Assembly: GCF_000382405.1 (NCBI RefSeq)
Contig: NZ_KB908259.1
Location: 62,001-126,000, forward strand
DNA length: 64,000 nt
Origin: Mycobacterium sp. 141
GTDB lineage: Bacteria > Actinomycetota > Actinomycetes > Mycobacteriales > Mycobacteriaceae
Direction of reading: 5' to 3'
Shown here: piece by piece, positions 27,116 through 34,636 of the stretch
Numbering within the stretch: position 1 is the first letter of the stretch
Layout of the letters: each line of letters opens with the position of its first letter
Program-made: the position numbers and the translations under genes
Notes under the pieces: generated by a model
Databases searched by the model: none
What the model saw: the letters and a program-made list of their open reading frames with translations, nothing else
Told to the model about the DNA's origin: nothing

Positions 27116-27918
27116 GTCATAGTGTCCACCCAGGTGGTGCCTCCTGAGCAGTCGGGCCGCGTTGAGTGGTCAGACCGCCGAACCGGCCGTCAGTTCGAGT
27201 CGCCACCGATAGGCCACGGAGTGAGTACTTTCCGACGATGGTCTATGCGAGAGCGATTGGGGCGCAGCATAATCCGACGTAGATTACTGGTAACCCTCGG
27301 TATTCGTTTCCGCCGTATTCCTCCCGATATGCAACAGCGCATCAGTCGAGATGTCGCAGGGGGGGAGGCACCGATTGCCGGGATGGTTGTGGCCTGATCG
27401 GCTGGCGCGCCCCCGCAAGGTTCCGGGGCAAAATCGTTTTGCTGAAGCGTGCGATCGGCGTGGTGCATCAGCGTTCCAGGGCGGGCGAGCGTGTCGTCGC
27501 AGCGAGTAGCGCCCGGGCTGCGGGTGGTCGCGCGTCCGGTGGCGTAGAGGTAGTCGGCCGGATTGGTGGTGTCGTCGGCGCGGCGCGGGAATCAGTCGAG
27601 TACCCGAGGAGATCGTCGACGCGGGCGAGCTGGGCGGTGTTTCCAACAGACCGCCACTTTCGATGAGACACGAAGGCCACTGACAACACCGACCGATCAC
27701 GGCGCAAGCCAGGTCAGGGCCAGCCGTGCCGCCACTTCCAATGGGACTCGACACTCCCGGCCGGGGCACCGGCGGGGCTTCACGCGGTTTTCGGCCGGAC
27801 CTTCCGGCCCGGGGAGACGACAACCGGATCCTCGCCGGGCGTCGGCTTCGCTGACCCCCTCGCGCTACACGGCAGCGGGCCGACTGTCTCGGTCCGGATC
27901 GACCCCCAAATGACGGTG
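27116..27918. other. Intergenic region with a full-length dispersed repeat
   Basis: No supportable gene. The repeat occupies 27255-27452. The rest (27453-27918) is GC-rich; short open frames lack family signals and ribosome sites. Confidence 0.5.
27255..27452 (+). repeat. Dispersed repeat, full-length copy 1
   Basis: About 190 bp. Left part: GCGATTGGGGCGCAGCATAA, then ACTGGTAACCCTCGGTATTC and CCGCCGTATTCCTCCC. Middle: CAGCGCATCAGTCGAGATG, GCAGGGGGGGAGGCACCGAT. Right: GTGGCCTGATCGGCTGGCGC, AAGGTTCCGG, CGTTTTGCTGAAGCGTGCGA. It aligns over its whole length with 32246-32432. The two ends show imperfect inverted similarity, so a small non-autonomous mobile element is possible. Confidence 0.75.
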
Positions 27919-27924
27919 TATGAT
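27919..27924 (+). promoter_or_regulatory. Leaderless promoter -10 of vapBC 1
   Basis: TATGAT seven bases before the ATG at 27932, which places the transcription start at the start codon. Confidence 0.65.
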
Positions 27925-27931
27925 CTGGTGT

Positions 27932-28189
27932 ATGAAGCGCACCAACATATACCTCTCCGAGGAGCAGACGACTAGTCTGGACAAGTTGGCCGAGCAACAG
28001 GGCGTTTCGCGTGCCGAGCTCATCCGCCAACTGCTTGACAGGGCTCTCAACAACGCCGATGACAATCTCGAATCTGACCTGAATGCGATTGATCAGTCGT
28101 TCGGTGCGCTACGTGACGTTGAATCGCCGGATCGTCGCCCCGGCAGCCGGGAGGAGCACCTCGACCGGATGTGGCGCCGCACCTCGTGA
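27932..28189 (+). CDS. vapB: VapB-type antitoxin (ribbon-helix-helix)
   Basis: An 85-residue antitoxin. The N-terminal RHH domain KRTNIYLSEEQTTSLDKLAE, GVSRAELIRQLLDRAL binds the operator; the acidic and basic C-terminal tail (PGSREEHLDRMWRR) should bind and block the toxin. Start at 27932 fits the leaderless promoter. Its TGA overlaps the GTG start of the toxin. Confidence 0.88.
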   Translation: MKRTNIYLSEEQTTSLDKLAEQQGVSRAELIRQLLDRALNNADDNLESDLNAIDQSFGALRDVESPDRRPGSREEHLDRMWRRTS

Positions 28190-28566
28190 TCCTGGTCGAC
28201 TCGGACATCCTCATCGCTCACCTTCGCGGTCTGGACGCGGCGCGAGATTGGCTCGTCGAGGCTCGAGGGCAGGGGCCTTTAGCGATCAGCGTGGTGTCGA
28301 TCGCCGAGCTCGTCGGTGGGATGCGCAGTGCGGAGCGTCGCAAAGTGTGGCAGCTGCTGGCGTCGTTTCGCACCGAACCAGCTACTGAGATCATCGCGCG
28401 CCGAGCCGGCGACTTCAGGCGGCAATACCGGGCGAGTCATTCCAACATTGGCCTGGGTGACTATCTGATCGCTGCGACTGCTGACGTGAAGGGCTATCAG
28501 CCGGCGACGTTGAACGTGAAGCATTTCCCGATGTTCAAGAACCTGCGGCCGCCATTCACCCTCTGA
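28186..28566 (+). CDS. vapC: VapC toxin (PIN-domain ribonuclease)
   Basis: PIN-domain RNase of about 126 residues. Opening VILVDSDILIAHLRG has the first catalytic Asp; SVVSIAELVGGMRS carries the conserved Glu; GLGDYLIAATADVKGY and TLNVKHFPMF hold the later acidic positions. Start GTG 28186 overlaps the antitoxin stop (GTGA); an in-frame ATG at 28171 would add five residues. Confidence 0.9.
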   Translation: MILVDSDILIAHLRGLDAARDWLVEARGQGPLAISVVSIAELVGGMRSAERRKVWQLLASFRTEPATEIIARRAGDFRRQYRASHSNIGLGDYLIAATADVKGYQPATLNVKHFPMFKNLRPPFTL

Positions 28567-28570
28567 GCGA

Positions 28571-28646
28571 TTGAAAATCGTTGAGCAGCAATGCAAAACG
28601 GCGACATTTACTGGTAACCCTCCGTATTCGATTCCGCCGTATTCCA
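28571..28646 (+). repeat. Dispersed repeat, left-hand part
   Basis: AAAATCGTTGAGCAGCAATG, then ACTGGTAACCCTCCGTATTC and GATTCCGCCGTATTCC. The right half of the element is absent. Confidence 0.7.
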
Positions 28647-28863
28647 CCTGAATCGAGCGCCGACCCGAGCGCTGGGCAGGACTGAAGCCCCCGGTCTTCA
28701 TAGTGGCACGGGTGCCACTGAAAGCAATGGCCGAGACGATCCAGATGCGCATGTTCTGTTTGCTGTTGGCGACACCGGTTGTCGGTGGATAGGCGCTGCT
28801 GGGTTGCCGGTGCTAGGTGAAAAAACACTCATGTGGATCCAGCGGTCGTCTTACAAAACGTCG

Positions 28864-28869
28864 TACACT
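28864..28869 (+). promoter_or_regulatory. Leaderless promoter -10 of mazEF-like module 1
   Basis: TACACT, seven bases before the ATG at 28876. An imperfect repeat GTCTTACA / GTCGTACA around 28846-28869 may be the operator. Confidence 0.65.
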
Positions 28870-28875
28870 GTTGCA

Positions 28876-29109
28876 ATGGCTGACACAATCACCTTCAGGC
28901 CCGACGAAGACACATCGAAGGCGCTGGAGGTCTTGACCAAAGACGGAACCGCTGTGTCCGTAGCCGTTCGATCTGCTCTCATCGATGCCGCACGACGGAA
29001 GGCCGGCGCGGCGATTCGTGCCGAGGCGGAAAGGCTTGCCGAAGACGAGTCCGACCGCGCTGAAGCCATGCAGGTGCTGCGCGACATGGAGACGTTGCGT
29101 GCGTGGTGA
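28876..29109 (+). CDS. MazE-like antitoxin (RHH type)
   Basis: Seventy-seven residues: an RHH-like N-terminus (ADTITFRPDEDTSKALEVLT, VSVAVRSALIDAAR) and a helical acidic tail (AEAERLAEDESDRAEAMQVL). Start chosen at 28876 to fit the leaderless promoter. The toxin start lies inside the end of this gene. Confidence 0.82.
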   Translation: MADTITFRPDEDTSKALEVLTKDGTAVSVAVRSALIDAARRKAGAAIRAEAERLAEDESDRAEAMQVLRDMETLRAW

Positions 29110-29410
29110 GGTCTTTCAGTTGCGTGCCCCGCGGGGGAGTCGCGGTCACGAGCAGTCCGGTTCGCGCTACGCCGTAGTAGTCCAGTCAGATCAACTGCCC
29201 CTGTCGACGTGGCTGGTTGCACCAACATCCACGTCGGCTCGTGCCGCCAGCTTTCGTCCCGAAGTTGAAATCGGCGGCGTGAACACCCGCGTGCTTGCCG
29301 AACAGGCCGCCGCAGTCGACCCGGGCCGACTCGGCAAGAGCGTCGGGTTCCTCAGCTTCGCTGAGATGCGTCGCGTTGACGCGGCACTGCGCATCGTCCT
29401 CGATCTCTGA
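29099..29410 (+). CDS. mazF: MazF/PemK-family toxin
   Basis: A 103-residue mRNA interferase: RGEVFQLRAPRGSRGHEQSG, SRYAVVVQSDQLPLSTWLVA, PTSTSARAASFRP, and the C-terminal helix SFAEMRRVDAALRIVLDL. GTG start at 29099 overlaps the antitoxin by 11 bp. A decayed copy of the same 3' end lies at 16845-16916. Confidence 0.88.
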   Translation: MRGEVFQLRAPRGSRGHEQSGSRYAVVVQSDQLPLSTWLVAPTSTSARAASFRPEVEIGGVNTRVLAEQAAAVDPGRLGKSVGFLSFAEMRRVDAALRIVLDL

Positions 29411-29973
29411 CCGTCGGACAGCCTCATAGCCAATGGATGTGCAGTCTGCAGTGCAGAATCAAACCACGACTCAGCTGGGCGACGACGATTTCGATGAGGG
29501 CGTTGAAACCTTTTGGCGACTATTCGCCGCCAATCTCGGTGAGATCGCAAAACAGAAAACCATCACTATCTGAACCAGGCCGCGACCTATCAGGCCACTG
29601 ACATCCGGATCGGTTTCGTCGTCGCATTGCGCACCAGGACCTATCCGACAGCAGCGCCGCACCCGCACCTGACGTCCCTGTTCACACACGAGGTTGTCGA
29701 CGTCGTGGGAGACGACGTGGCTCGGCATCTGGTTCTGGTCGACGTTCCTGGGAACCGGAGCTCTCCGGCGGCGAAGAAGGCGAAGACTTGACGCGGGGCT
29801 GACAGGGGGCGTCTGTCACGGACAGCGTCACGCCACGAGTGTCCGCATCGGCAAGATCGACTGACACGATGTCGAGCGGCAGGCGCAGAGTTGGAACCGT
29901 TAGCTAAGTTGAGCTCGCCGCACAAGCACAGAGGCGATGCAGGACACGCCGCTTACATTCGGGACCAACTCGG
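29411..29973. other. Region with decayed open frames only
   Basis: Contains the two fragments described at 29433-29791. No intact gene. Confidence 0.5.
29433..29791 (+). pseudogene. Frameshifted remnant of an unidentified gene
   Basis: Two adjacent + strand frames look like pieces of one protein. The first (29433-29573) reads MDVQSAVQ... to ETFWRLFAANLGEIAKQKT. A shifted frame continues HHYLNQAATYQATDIRIGFV, PHPHLTSLFTHEVVDVVGDD, VARHLVLVDVPGNRSSPAAK and stops at 29791. The family is not recognised; it reads like the C-terminal end of a larger enzyme. Confidence 0.5.
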
Positions 29974-30693
29974 CTACGGTCGGAGGATATCGGCCGGTGT
30001 GGCGATCTTGACGAATGGACGTGCCGCGGCTGCGAGTTCGTTGTCGGCGGTGACTAGCGCATCGGCCTGCAGTTGGGTTAGCACGAGGTATTCGATTTGG
30101 TGGATGTCGGGCCAGCTGAGTTTGGCGGCAAATTGCCAGGCATGGTCTTCCAAGGAGCGGTCGCCGAGGAAGCGGATCTTCAGGCCACGGAGACAGTGGA
30201 GAATCTGGCGGCCGGTGCGTTCGTCGATCTCGCCACGGTGCACCGATTGATAGACCAGCGCTAGTGCCTGCGAGCGCAGCAAAATGGGGGCGGTGAGGCT
30301 GTGCTGCGGGGGAATTGTTGCCCCGCCGGTAGCGAGGTCGATGGCCACTGGAGCATCGATGACGAAGGTGGTCATCTCGGCATTCTCGCCGACAACGGCG
30401 CTGTCCTGTGGGCCGACGTGCAGCCGCACCGGCACCTGATCGCCGTCGTCGATGCCTTCGGAGCGGCGTAGCGCGACCTTCAGTGGCACCAAGTAGGTGC
30501 CGTCTTTCGGCATCAGTGACGTCTCCACCTCGGTGTTGCCGATACGTACCTGCGCCGGGATGCCACCCCAGCCGTAGGTCAGCTCGCCGATGTGCCGGTG
30601 CAGGAATTCATCAATGTGTGCCGGTGCGGCAACGAAGAAGTAGGGTGCGGGACCACGCCATTGGAACACCTCGGCGTCAAACTCCCAGTCCAC
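29974..30693 (-). CDS. DUF1905 domain fused to a PIN (VapC-like) ribonuclease domain
   Basis: A 239-residue two-domain protein. Residues 1-93 are a DUF1905 beta-barrel (WEFDAEVFQWRGPAPYFFVA, YGWGGIPAQVRIG, YLVPLKVALRRSEGIDDGD). Residues 107-239 resemble a PIN domain: FVIDAPVAIDLA with Asp113, an LSWPDIHQ segment with Asp196, and LVTADNELAAAA with Asp217. There is no adjacent antitoxin on its strand; it lies between two mazEF modules. The DUF1905 part may recognise substrate or act as a built-in antidote (inference). Confidence 0.75.
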   Translation of the reverse strand: MDWEFDAEVFQWRGPAPYFFVAAPAHIDEFLHRHIGELTYGWGGIPAQVRIGNTEVETSLMPKDGTYLVPLKVALRRSEGIDDGDQVPVRLHVGPQDSAVVGENAEMTTFVIDAPVAIDLATGGATIPPQHSLTAPILLRSQALALVYQSVHRGEIDERTGRQILHCLRGLKIRFLGDRSLEDHAWQFAAKLSWPDIHQIEYLVLTQLQADALVTADNELAAAARPFVKIATPADILRP

Positions 30694-30742
30694 GCGTCAA
30701 CACTACGACCGCCGTCACCCTGCCCTGTGTCTACAATTCGTC

Positions 30743-30748
30743 TACACT
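30743..30748 (+). promoter_or_regulatory. Leaderless promoter -10 of mazEF-like module 2
   Basis: TACACT, seven bases before ATG 30755. The direct repeat GTCTACA (30730-30736) and GTCTACA (30740-30746) overlaps it and is a likely antitoxin operator. Confidence 0.65.
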
Positions 30749-30754
30749 GGTTCC

Positions 30755-30988
30755 ATGGCAGCAGAAACCACAACTGTCCGAGTCCGCCGTCCCGATTCTG
30801 AGCGGCTGCAATCTCTAGCCAAGGCTCGTCAAACCGCCGTCGTCGACGTCGTACACGCAGCCATCGACGCCTTGGAAAGGCAGGAATTCTTGCGAGGGCT
30901 CAACGGGGACTACCAGCGCCTGCGCAACGACCCCGAACTGTGGGAGCAATACCTGGCCGAGCGTCACGAGTGGGATGCACTGGCTTGA
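30755..30988 (+). CDS. MazE-like antitoxin (RHH type)
   Basis: Seventy-seven residues. DNA-binding part TTVRVRRPDSERLQSLAKAR and VVDVVHAAIDALER, then a toxin-binding tail ELWEQYLAERHEWDALA. Stop overlaps the toxin start (TTGA). Confidence 0.85.
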   Translation: MAAETTTVRVRRPDSERLQSLAKARQTAVVDVVHAAIDALERQEFLRGLNGDYQRLRNDPELWEQYLAERHEWDALA

Positions 30989-31320
30989 TCTGGAGAGGGG
31001 AGATCTACGACGTCGATCTCGGCCAGCCAGTCGGACACGAGCCGGCCTTTCGCCGCCCGGCGGTGGTGGTGTCGGTCGACATTCTCAACAACGGACCGGG
31101 CGGTCTGGTGGTCGTCGTCCCGATCACGACCGCTGGTTACGGTCTGGGAAGCCACGTCGAACTTGAGCCAGCGAGCAGCGGGCTGGACCATGTTTCCTAC
31201 GCTCGCTGCGACCAACTGCGAGTGGTCTCCGTCGAACGACTGTCATCTCGCCAGGGAATGATCAGTCCAGAACAGATGCAAGCCATTGACCAAGCACTGC
31301 GCTTCGTCCTAGATCTGTAG
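30985..31320 (+). CDS. mazF: MazF-family toxin
   Basis: A 111-residue mRNA interferase starting at TTG 30985: IWRGEIYDVDLGQPVGHEPA, RRPAVVVSVDILN, GLVVVVPITTAGYGLGSHVE, YARCDQLRVVSVERL and MQAIDQALRFVLDL. All family landmarks are present, including the RPAVV strand and the VVPIT segment. Confidence 0.9.
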   Translation: MIWRGEIYDVDLGQPVGHEPAFRRPAVVVSVDILNNGPGGLVVVVPITTAGYGLGSHVELEPASSGLDHVSYARCDQLRVVSVERLSSRQGMISPEQMQAIDQALRFVLDL

Positions 31321-31489
31321 TGCCCAGCTCTCGGCGTAGATCGCTGTCGCCTGTCCGGTCTTGGTTGAGTTGGCGGTCACTCCCAGGGGAGCGCCAGCAA
31401 GATTGGGATTCGGAAACGCTGTCGCGTATCGGTGAAGTTGGCGGTTCCGAACGATAATCCCGACTGCTTGGGCACGAGGCTGCCGCACG

Positions 31490-31789
31490 TCAGTCGAGGT
31501 GCCGGTCGACATCCATGCGCTTGTGGAGGATACGCACTACGTCGACCGGCTCTCCACCGGCGCCCACACGGTAATAAGGCGTGTGCGATCCCGCAGTATG
31601 CCGCCGGTAGCCGGCGCGAACCTCGTCGCAAGACCCCCCAATGAGCGGGTTGTTCGCCACAAGCTCAACGGCATGCTGAATCACGCGCACGTACGCGTCA
31701 GCCTGGTCGTCATTCCAACGTTGGGAGGTATAGTCCCAGATCTGCTCCAGATCGGCCTGGGCGGCAGGGGACAGCACATAGCGGCTCAC
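31490..31789 (-). CDS. parE: ParE toxin
   Basis: A 99-residue RelE/ParE-superfamily toxin: SRYVLSPAAQADLEQIWDYT, SQRWNDDQADAYVRVI and the C-terminal VDVVRILHKRMDVDRHL, as in ParE proteins that poison DNA gyrase. Overlaps parD by 4 bp. Confidence 0.9.
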   Translation of the reverse strand: MSRYVLSPAAQADLEQIWDYTSQRWNDDQADAYVRVIQHAVELVANNPLIGGSCDEVRAGYRRHTAGSHTPYYRVGAGGEPVDVVRILHKRMDVDRHLD

Positions 31790-32037
31790 CGCCCGTGAGG
31801 TCCGCCGGCACGTTTCCGTGACACGAACGTGTCGAACTCGAACGGTGTTGACGCTCCGCTATTTTCACCAGCTACTAGTGCGTCGCGAAGGGCGTTTAAG
31901 CGTGTCTCGCGTTCCTCGAGCAGCCTGAGTGCGGCGCGTACGACGTCACTTGCCGACCGATATCGTCCCGAGGCGACCTCGTCTTCGATAAACGCGTTGA
32001 AGTGCTCATCCAGGCTGAACGAGGTGTTTCGACCCAT
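31786..32037 (-). CDS. parD: ParD antitoxin
   Basis: An 83-residue antitoxin with the CC2985/ParD-type opening GRNTSFSLDEHFNAFIEDEV, ASGRYRSASDVVRAALRLLE. Start at 32037 fits the family length and the operator placed immediately upstream. Confidence 0.9.
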   Translation of the reverse strand: MGRNTSFSLDEHFNAFIEDEVASGRYRSASDVVRAALRLLEERETRLNALRDALVAGENSGASTPFEFDTFVSRKRAGGPHGR

Positions 32038-32046
32038 ACGAGAACC

Positions 32047-32063
32047 GTACCAATTATTGGTAC
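32047..32063 (-). promoter_or_regulatory. Palindromic operator of parDE
   Basis: GTACCAATTATTGGTAC, a perfect 8+1+8 palindrome, 10 bp before the parD ATG. On the minus strand its edge forms a TACGGT -10-like hexamer, so ParD binding would cover the leaderless promoter. Confidence 0.75.
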
Positions 32064-32245
32064 ACGTTGCATGGCGATCACGGACAATCCGGATCAACGA
32101 CATACCCACCGTTCGCCAGAGTGCCGACCAAAAAGGCCGGCGAGCCGCGATCGCCCGTTTGACTGAGAATCGTCGGGCGAGCCGCCGTCCGACAGGCTGA
32201 CTGCGACAACCGCCAGGTTCACTGAGACCAGACATCGCCGGATGA

Positions 32246-32432
32246 AAACAATTAGGGCGCAACGCAATAGGACGTACGTACCGGTAACCCGCCATATTCG
32301 ATTCCGTCGCATTCCAGCTGATTCGCATCAGTGGAGATGCGGCAGGGAGAAGGCGCTATTGCCCGGACCACTGTGCGCGATCAGTTGACACGTCTTCGCG
32401 TGGTTCCGCGCAAGTTTGTTTGCTGGAGCGTC
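32246..32432 (+). repeat. Dispersed repeat, full-length copy 2
   Basis: Aligns over its full length with 27255-27452: ATTAGGGCGCAACGCAATAG, ACCGGTAACCCGCCATATTC, GATTCCGTCGCATTCC, CGCATCAGTGGAGATG, GCGATCAGTTGACACG, TGGTTCCGCG and GTTTGCTGGAGCGTCC. It ends about 40 bp before the next TA promoter. Confidence 0.75.
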
Positions 32433-32471
32433 CACGCATTCCGCAAGCTCGGTAGCGCTTCGCATCCCATA

Positions 32472-32481
32472 TTGGTACCAT
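32472..32481 (+). promoter_or_regulatory. Leaderless promoter and TTGGTACCA site of mazEF-like module 3
   Basis: TTGGTACCA is palindromic and contains the TACCAT -10 hexamer (32476-32481), seven bases before ATG 32488. The half-site ATTGGTAC is the same as in the parDE operator. Confidence 0.6.
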
Positions 32482-32487
32482 TGCGCT

Positions 32488-32724
32488 ATGAGCAAGCAGA
32501 TCGCCGTTCGGCTTCCGGACGAAGTCGTCGATTTCATTGACAGGGAAGTGGACCAACAGCACGTCGAGAGCCGCGCATCATTTGTACTCAAAGCGCTCGA
32601 ACGCGAACGTCGCCGGCTGATCGCTGCCCGCGATGCGGCGATTCTCGCCAAGCGGACCACCACAGACGATGACTTCGATGCGCTCGCTGCTCATGCCTCC
32701 ACCTTCGAACTGGATATCGATTGA
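32488..32724 (+). CDS. MazE-like antitoxin (RHH type)
   Basis: Seventy-eight residues: SKQIAVRLPDEVVDFIDREV, SRASFVLKALERERRR (RHH) and an acidic tail DDDFDALAAHASTFELDID that should bind MazF. Stop overlaps the toxin start. Confidence 0.87.
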   Translation: MSKQIAVRLPDEVVDFIDREVDQQHVESRASFVLKALERERRRLIAARDAAILAKRTTTDDDFDALAAHASTFELDID

Positions 32725-33020
32725 GACCAATTCACGTCGCCCAACTTGATAAGGCTCGGCCGGTTCTGATCCTGACTCGGGAACTCGTGCGGCCTCACCT
32801 AACCAGGGTCACCGTGGCACCGATCACCGGAACAGTTCGCGGCCTGTCGACCGAAGTTCCGGTAGGTGTGCGTAACGGGCTCGAGAAAGATTCCGTCGTC
32901 AGCGTCGACAACATTGTCACGATCCCGGTTGCGGCACTGGGGCGTCAAATAGGTTTCTTTCTTCCTGATCAAGAGGAATTGCTGACAGCGGCGATCCAGC
33001 ACGCGTTCGATCTCGACTGA
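32721..33020 (+). CDS. mazF: MazF-family toxin
   Basis: A 99-residue mRNA interferase beginning at TTG 32721: RPIHVAQLDKARPVLILTRE, RVTVAPITGTVRGLSTEVPV, KDSVVSVDNIVTIP and a C-terminal helix ending AAIQHAFDLD. It belongs to the compact mycobacterial MazF group. Confidence 0.9.
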   Translation: MRPIHVAQLDKARPVLILTRELVRPHLTRVTVAPITGTVRGLSTEVPVGVRNGLEKDSVVSVDNIVTIPVAALGRQIGFFLPDQEELLTAAIQHAFDLD

Positions 33021-33149
33021 CAAGCAAGGGCAACTGCCGTGCGGGGATCCAATGATTGAGCCTCCAGGGCTCCCTGCAGGCAGCGTTGGCCTTTAAATAG
33101 GGAACGCGTCTGCGGCGGCGAAGAGGTCGTCGTCGCTGCGAAATCACTT

Positions 33150-33213
33150 GGGTGCCAGCGTAAGGCGGCGTATCTTACTGGTAACCCGCCGTACTCGATT
33201 CGGCCGTATTCGC
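33150..33213 (+). repeat. Dispersed repeat, left-hand part
   Basis: ACTGGTAACCCGCCGTACTC and GATTCGGCCGTATTCG match the core of the element. Confidence 0.65.
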
Positions 33214-33321
33214 GAGGTAGAAAATCGCGGTCATTCCGCGGGCCGGTGAGGAGAGAACGTCGTCCGCTGTCGCCGCGACAGCACGGGGTCTCGGCGTATT
33301 GCGCCGATCAGCCCAGCGGCA

Positions 33322-33416
33322 CGATTAGGCGCCTATATTCGATTCCGCCTATTCCTCCCGATACGCAGCAGCGCATCGTTCTAGGTGTGGCAGGGGAGAG
33401 GCACCGATTGGCGGTA
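33322..33416 (+). repeat. Dispersed repeat, middle part
   Basis: TATATTCGATTCCGCCTATT, CCTCCCGATACGCAGCAGCG and GAGAGGCACCGATTGG match the middle of the full-length copies. Confidence 0.65.
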
Positions 33417-33523
33417 TCGTACCGAATTTCACACCGTTCGCTGGCAGCGGTAAATCGCTCTTAACGCAACGACAGGGCGGGTAAACGAACCGGAAAGCAG
33501 CGGAAAACCCTGGACCCTTCCGG

Positions 33524-34114
33524 CTAGGAAACCCGCAGGAAGTTGCCCGCCGGGTCGTAGTACACGGTCTGGCGATCGCGCTCCGGGCCGTTGACGATGT
33601 AGAGTTCGATCTCCCCGGACATGCTTTCCCGGGCGACGGTGGCGCCGCTGGCGGACATCTCGGTCCGGTCACCCTGGACGCGGTTGAAGGAATCTTCCCA
33701 AGAATTGACGAGTATCTCCGGGCTGACTAGATCGGCCCCGAACAGGGTTGCCACCAGTGCATCGTAATTTTCCGCTCCCCCATAATCGTATGGCCGGATA
33801 TCGGTCCGGCCGTCGGGATAGGCGACGTACTGGTTGAATTCGGTGGGTTTCGCCGGATCCAATGCGTCGACGCTCAAATTTCCGGTCGGTGAAATCGCTA
33901 TCGACTGCACCTGGATCTCGCCCAGCCGTGCACCAGTCAACTTCTCCAACGTCGAGTTGGCCTGGTTGACTGTCTCGACGGTAAGGGCTGCGGGCGTCGA
34001 CTCCACGGTCTGGGTAACCGGTGTCACATCCTCCGGTTGAGAGGACTGCCCGCACGCGACGAGCATCCCGCCAGCGATGAGGACGCTTAGTACGGTTGTC
34101 GATGTTCTATACAC
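33524..34114 (-). CDS. Lipoprotein of unknown function
   Basis: About 196 residues from a GTG at 34114: signal peptide STTVLSVLIAGGMLVACGQS with lipobox LVAC. The mature part (TLEKLTGARLGEIQVQSIAI, YVAYPDGRTDIRPYDYGG, YIVNGPERDRQTVYYDPAGN) looks like a small beta-rich envelope protein. The start is chosen for the signal peptide; no good ribosome-binding site was seen, so translation may be leaderless. It stands between TA modules but shows no TA features. Confidence 0.7.
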   Translation of the reverse strand: MYRTSTTVLSVLIAGGMLVACGQSSQPEDVTPVTQTVESTPAALTVETVNQANSTLEKLTGARLGEIQVQSIAISPTGNLSVDALDPAKPTEFNQYVAYPDGRTDIRPYDYGGAENYDALVATLFGADLVSPEILVNSWEDSFNRVQGDRTEMSASGATVARESMSGEIELYIVNGPERDRQTVYYDPAGNFLRVS

Positions 34115-34242
34115 AGAACTGAACTTTAGTGCTGGACGGCCCAACGAAGGGCGGCACCGCCTTCTTCGGCGCCATCGACGACGCCCACTAACGAGGTCGA
34201 GCGAGCGAGGATGGTATTCCTCGGTCTTGCAGAACAATAGGC

Positions 34243-34318
34243 GAGAACCGTTCGGCCGCAGTGCAATACAGTGTAGTTTGCCGGTAACCCTGCATATTCG
34301 ATTCCTACATATTCTCAC
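34243..34318 (+). repeat. Dispersed repeat, left-hand part
   Basis: GAACCGTTCGGCCGCAGTGC, GCCGGTAACCCTGCATATTC and GATTCCTACATATTC. It ends about 45 bp before the vapBC 2 promoter. Confidence 0.65.
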
Positions 34319-34360
34319 CCGTAGCCGATCAACTCGGTGTAGCACTTCACTACAGGGTGG

Positions 34361-34366
34361 TACACT
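34361..34366 (+). promoter_or_regulatory. Leaderless promoter -10 of vapBC 2
   Basis: TACACT, seven bases before GTG 34373. TGTAG (34338-34342) and CTACA (34350-34354) form an inverted repeat just upstream, a likely operator. Confidence 0.65.
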
Positions 34367-34372
34367 TGCGGA

Positions 34373-34636
34373 GTGCCGACGACACGTCCTCGATATCAGG
34401 TAACAGAGACACCGGCGGTTGCCCGCGCCCTGGATAGAGCAGCGAAACGATGGCCCGGAGAGCCTCGATCACGCCTGCTCGTACGGCTTGTCGAAGCGGG
34501 GGGCGACATGCTCGCGAATGACGAGTCCGCCGACAAACAAGATCATCGATCCGCGGTATTGGCCAGCGCGGGCCGTTACGCCGAGGCATTCGGTCCTGAC
34601 TATCTCGCCGAGCTGAGAGCGGACTGGCCAGCGTGA
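34373..34636 (+). CDS. vapB: Antitoxin of VapBC module 2
   Basis: An 87-residue protein starting at GTG 34373 (PTTRPRYQVTETPAVARALD). A helical DNA-binding segment SRLLVRLVEAGGDML is followed by a tail AEAFGPDYLAELRADWPA that fits the toxin-binding end of VapB proteins. Family assignment rests mainly on the coupled VapC gene (4-bp overlap). Confidence 0.78.
   Translation: MPTTRPRYQVTETPAVARALDRAAKRWPGEPRSRLLVRLVEAGGDMLANDESADKQDHRSAVLASAGRYAEAFGPDYLAELRADWPA

Larger units (their letters stand above)
33021..33523. other. Intergenic region with two pieces of the dispersed repeat
   Basis: No supportable gene. Repeat parts lie at 33150-33213 and 33322-33416, in the same orientation. Confidence 0.5.

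Noticed and set aside
27468..27707. Minus-strand 79-codon frame in the repeat-bearing gap
   Set aside because: No family signal, no ribosome-binding site, low-complexity Pro/Arg-rich sequence typical of GC-rich shadow frames.
31321..31489. Possible coding stretch between mazEF 2 and parE (minus, NPNLAGAPLGVTANSTKTGQ)
   Set aside because: It looks protein-like but changes frame within 150 bp and has no recognised family; too weak to list as a gene.
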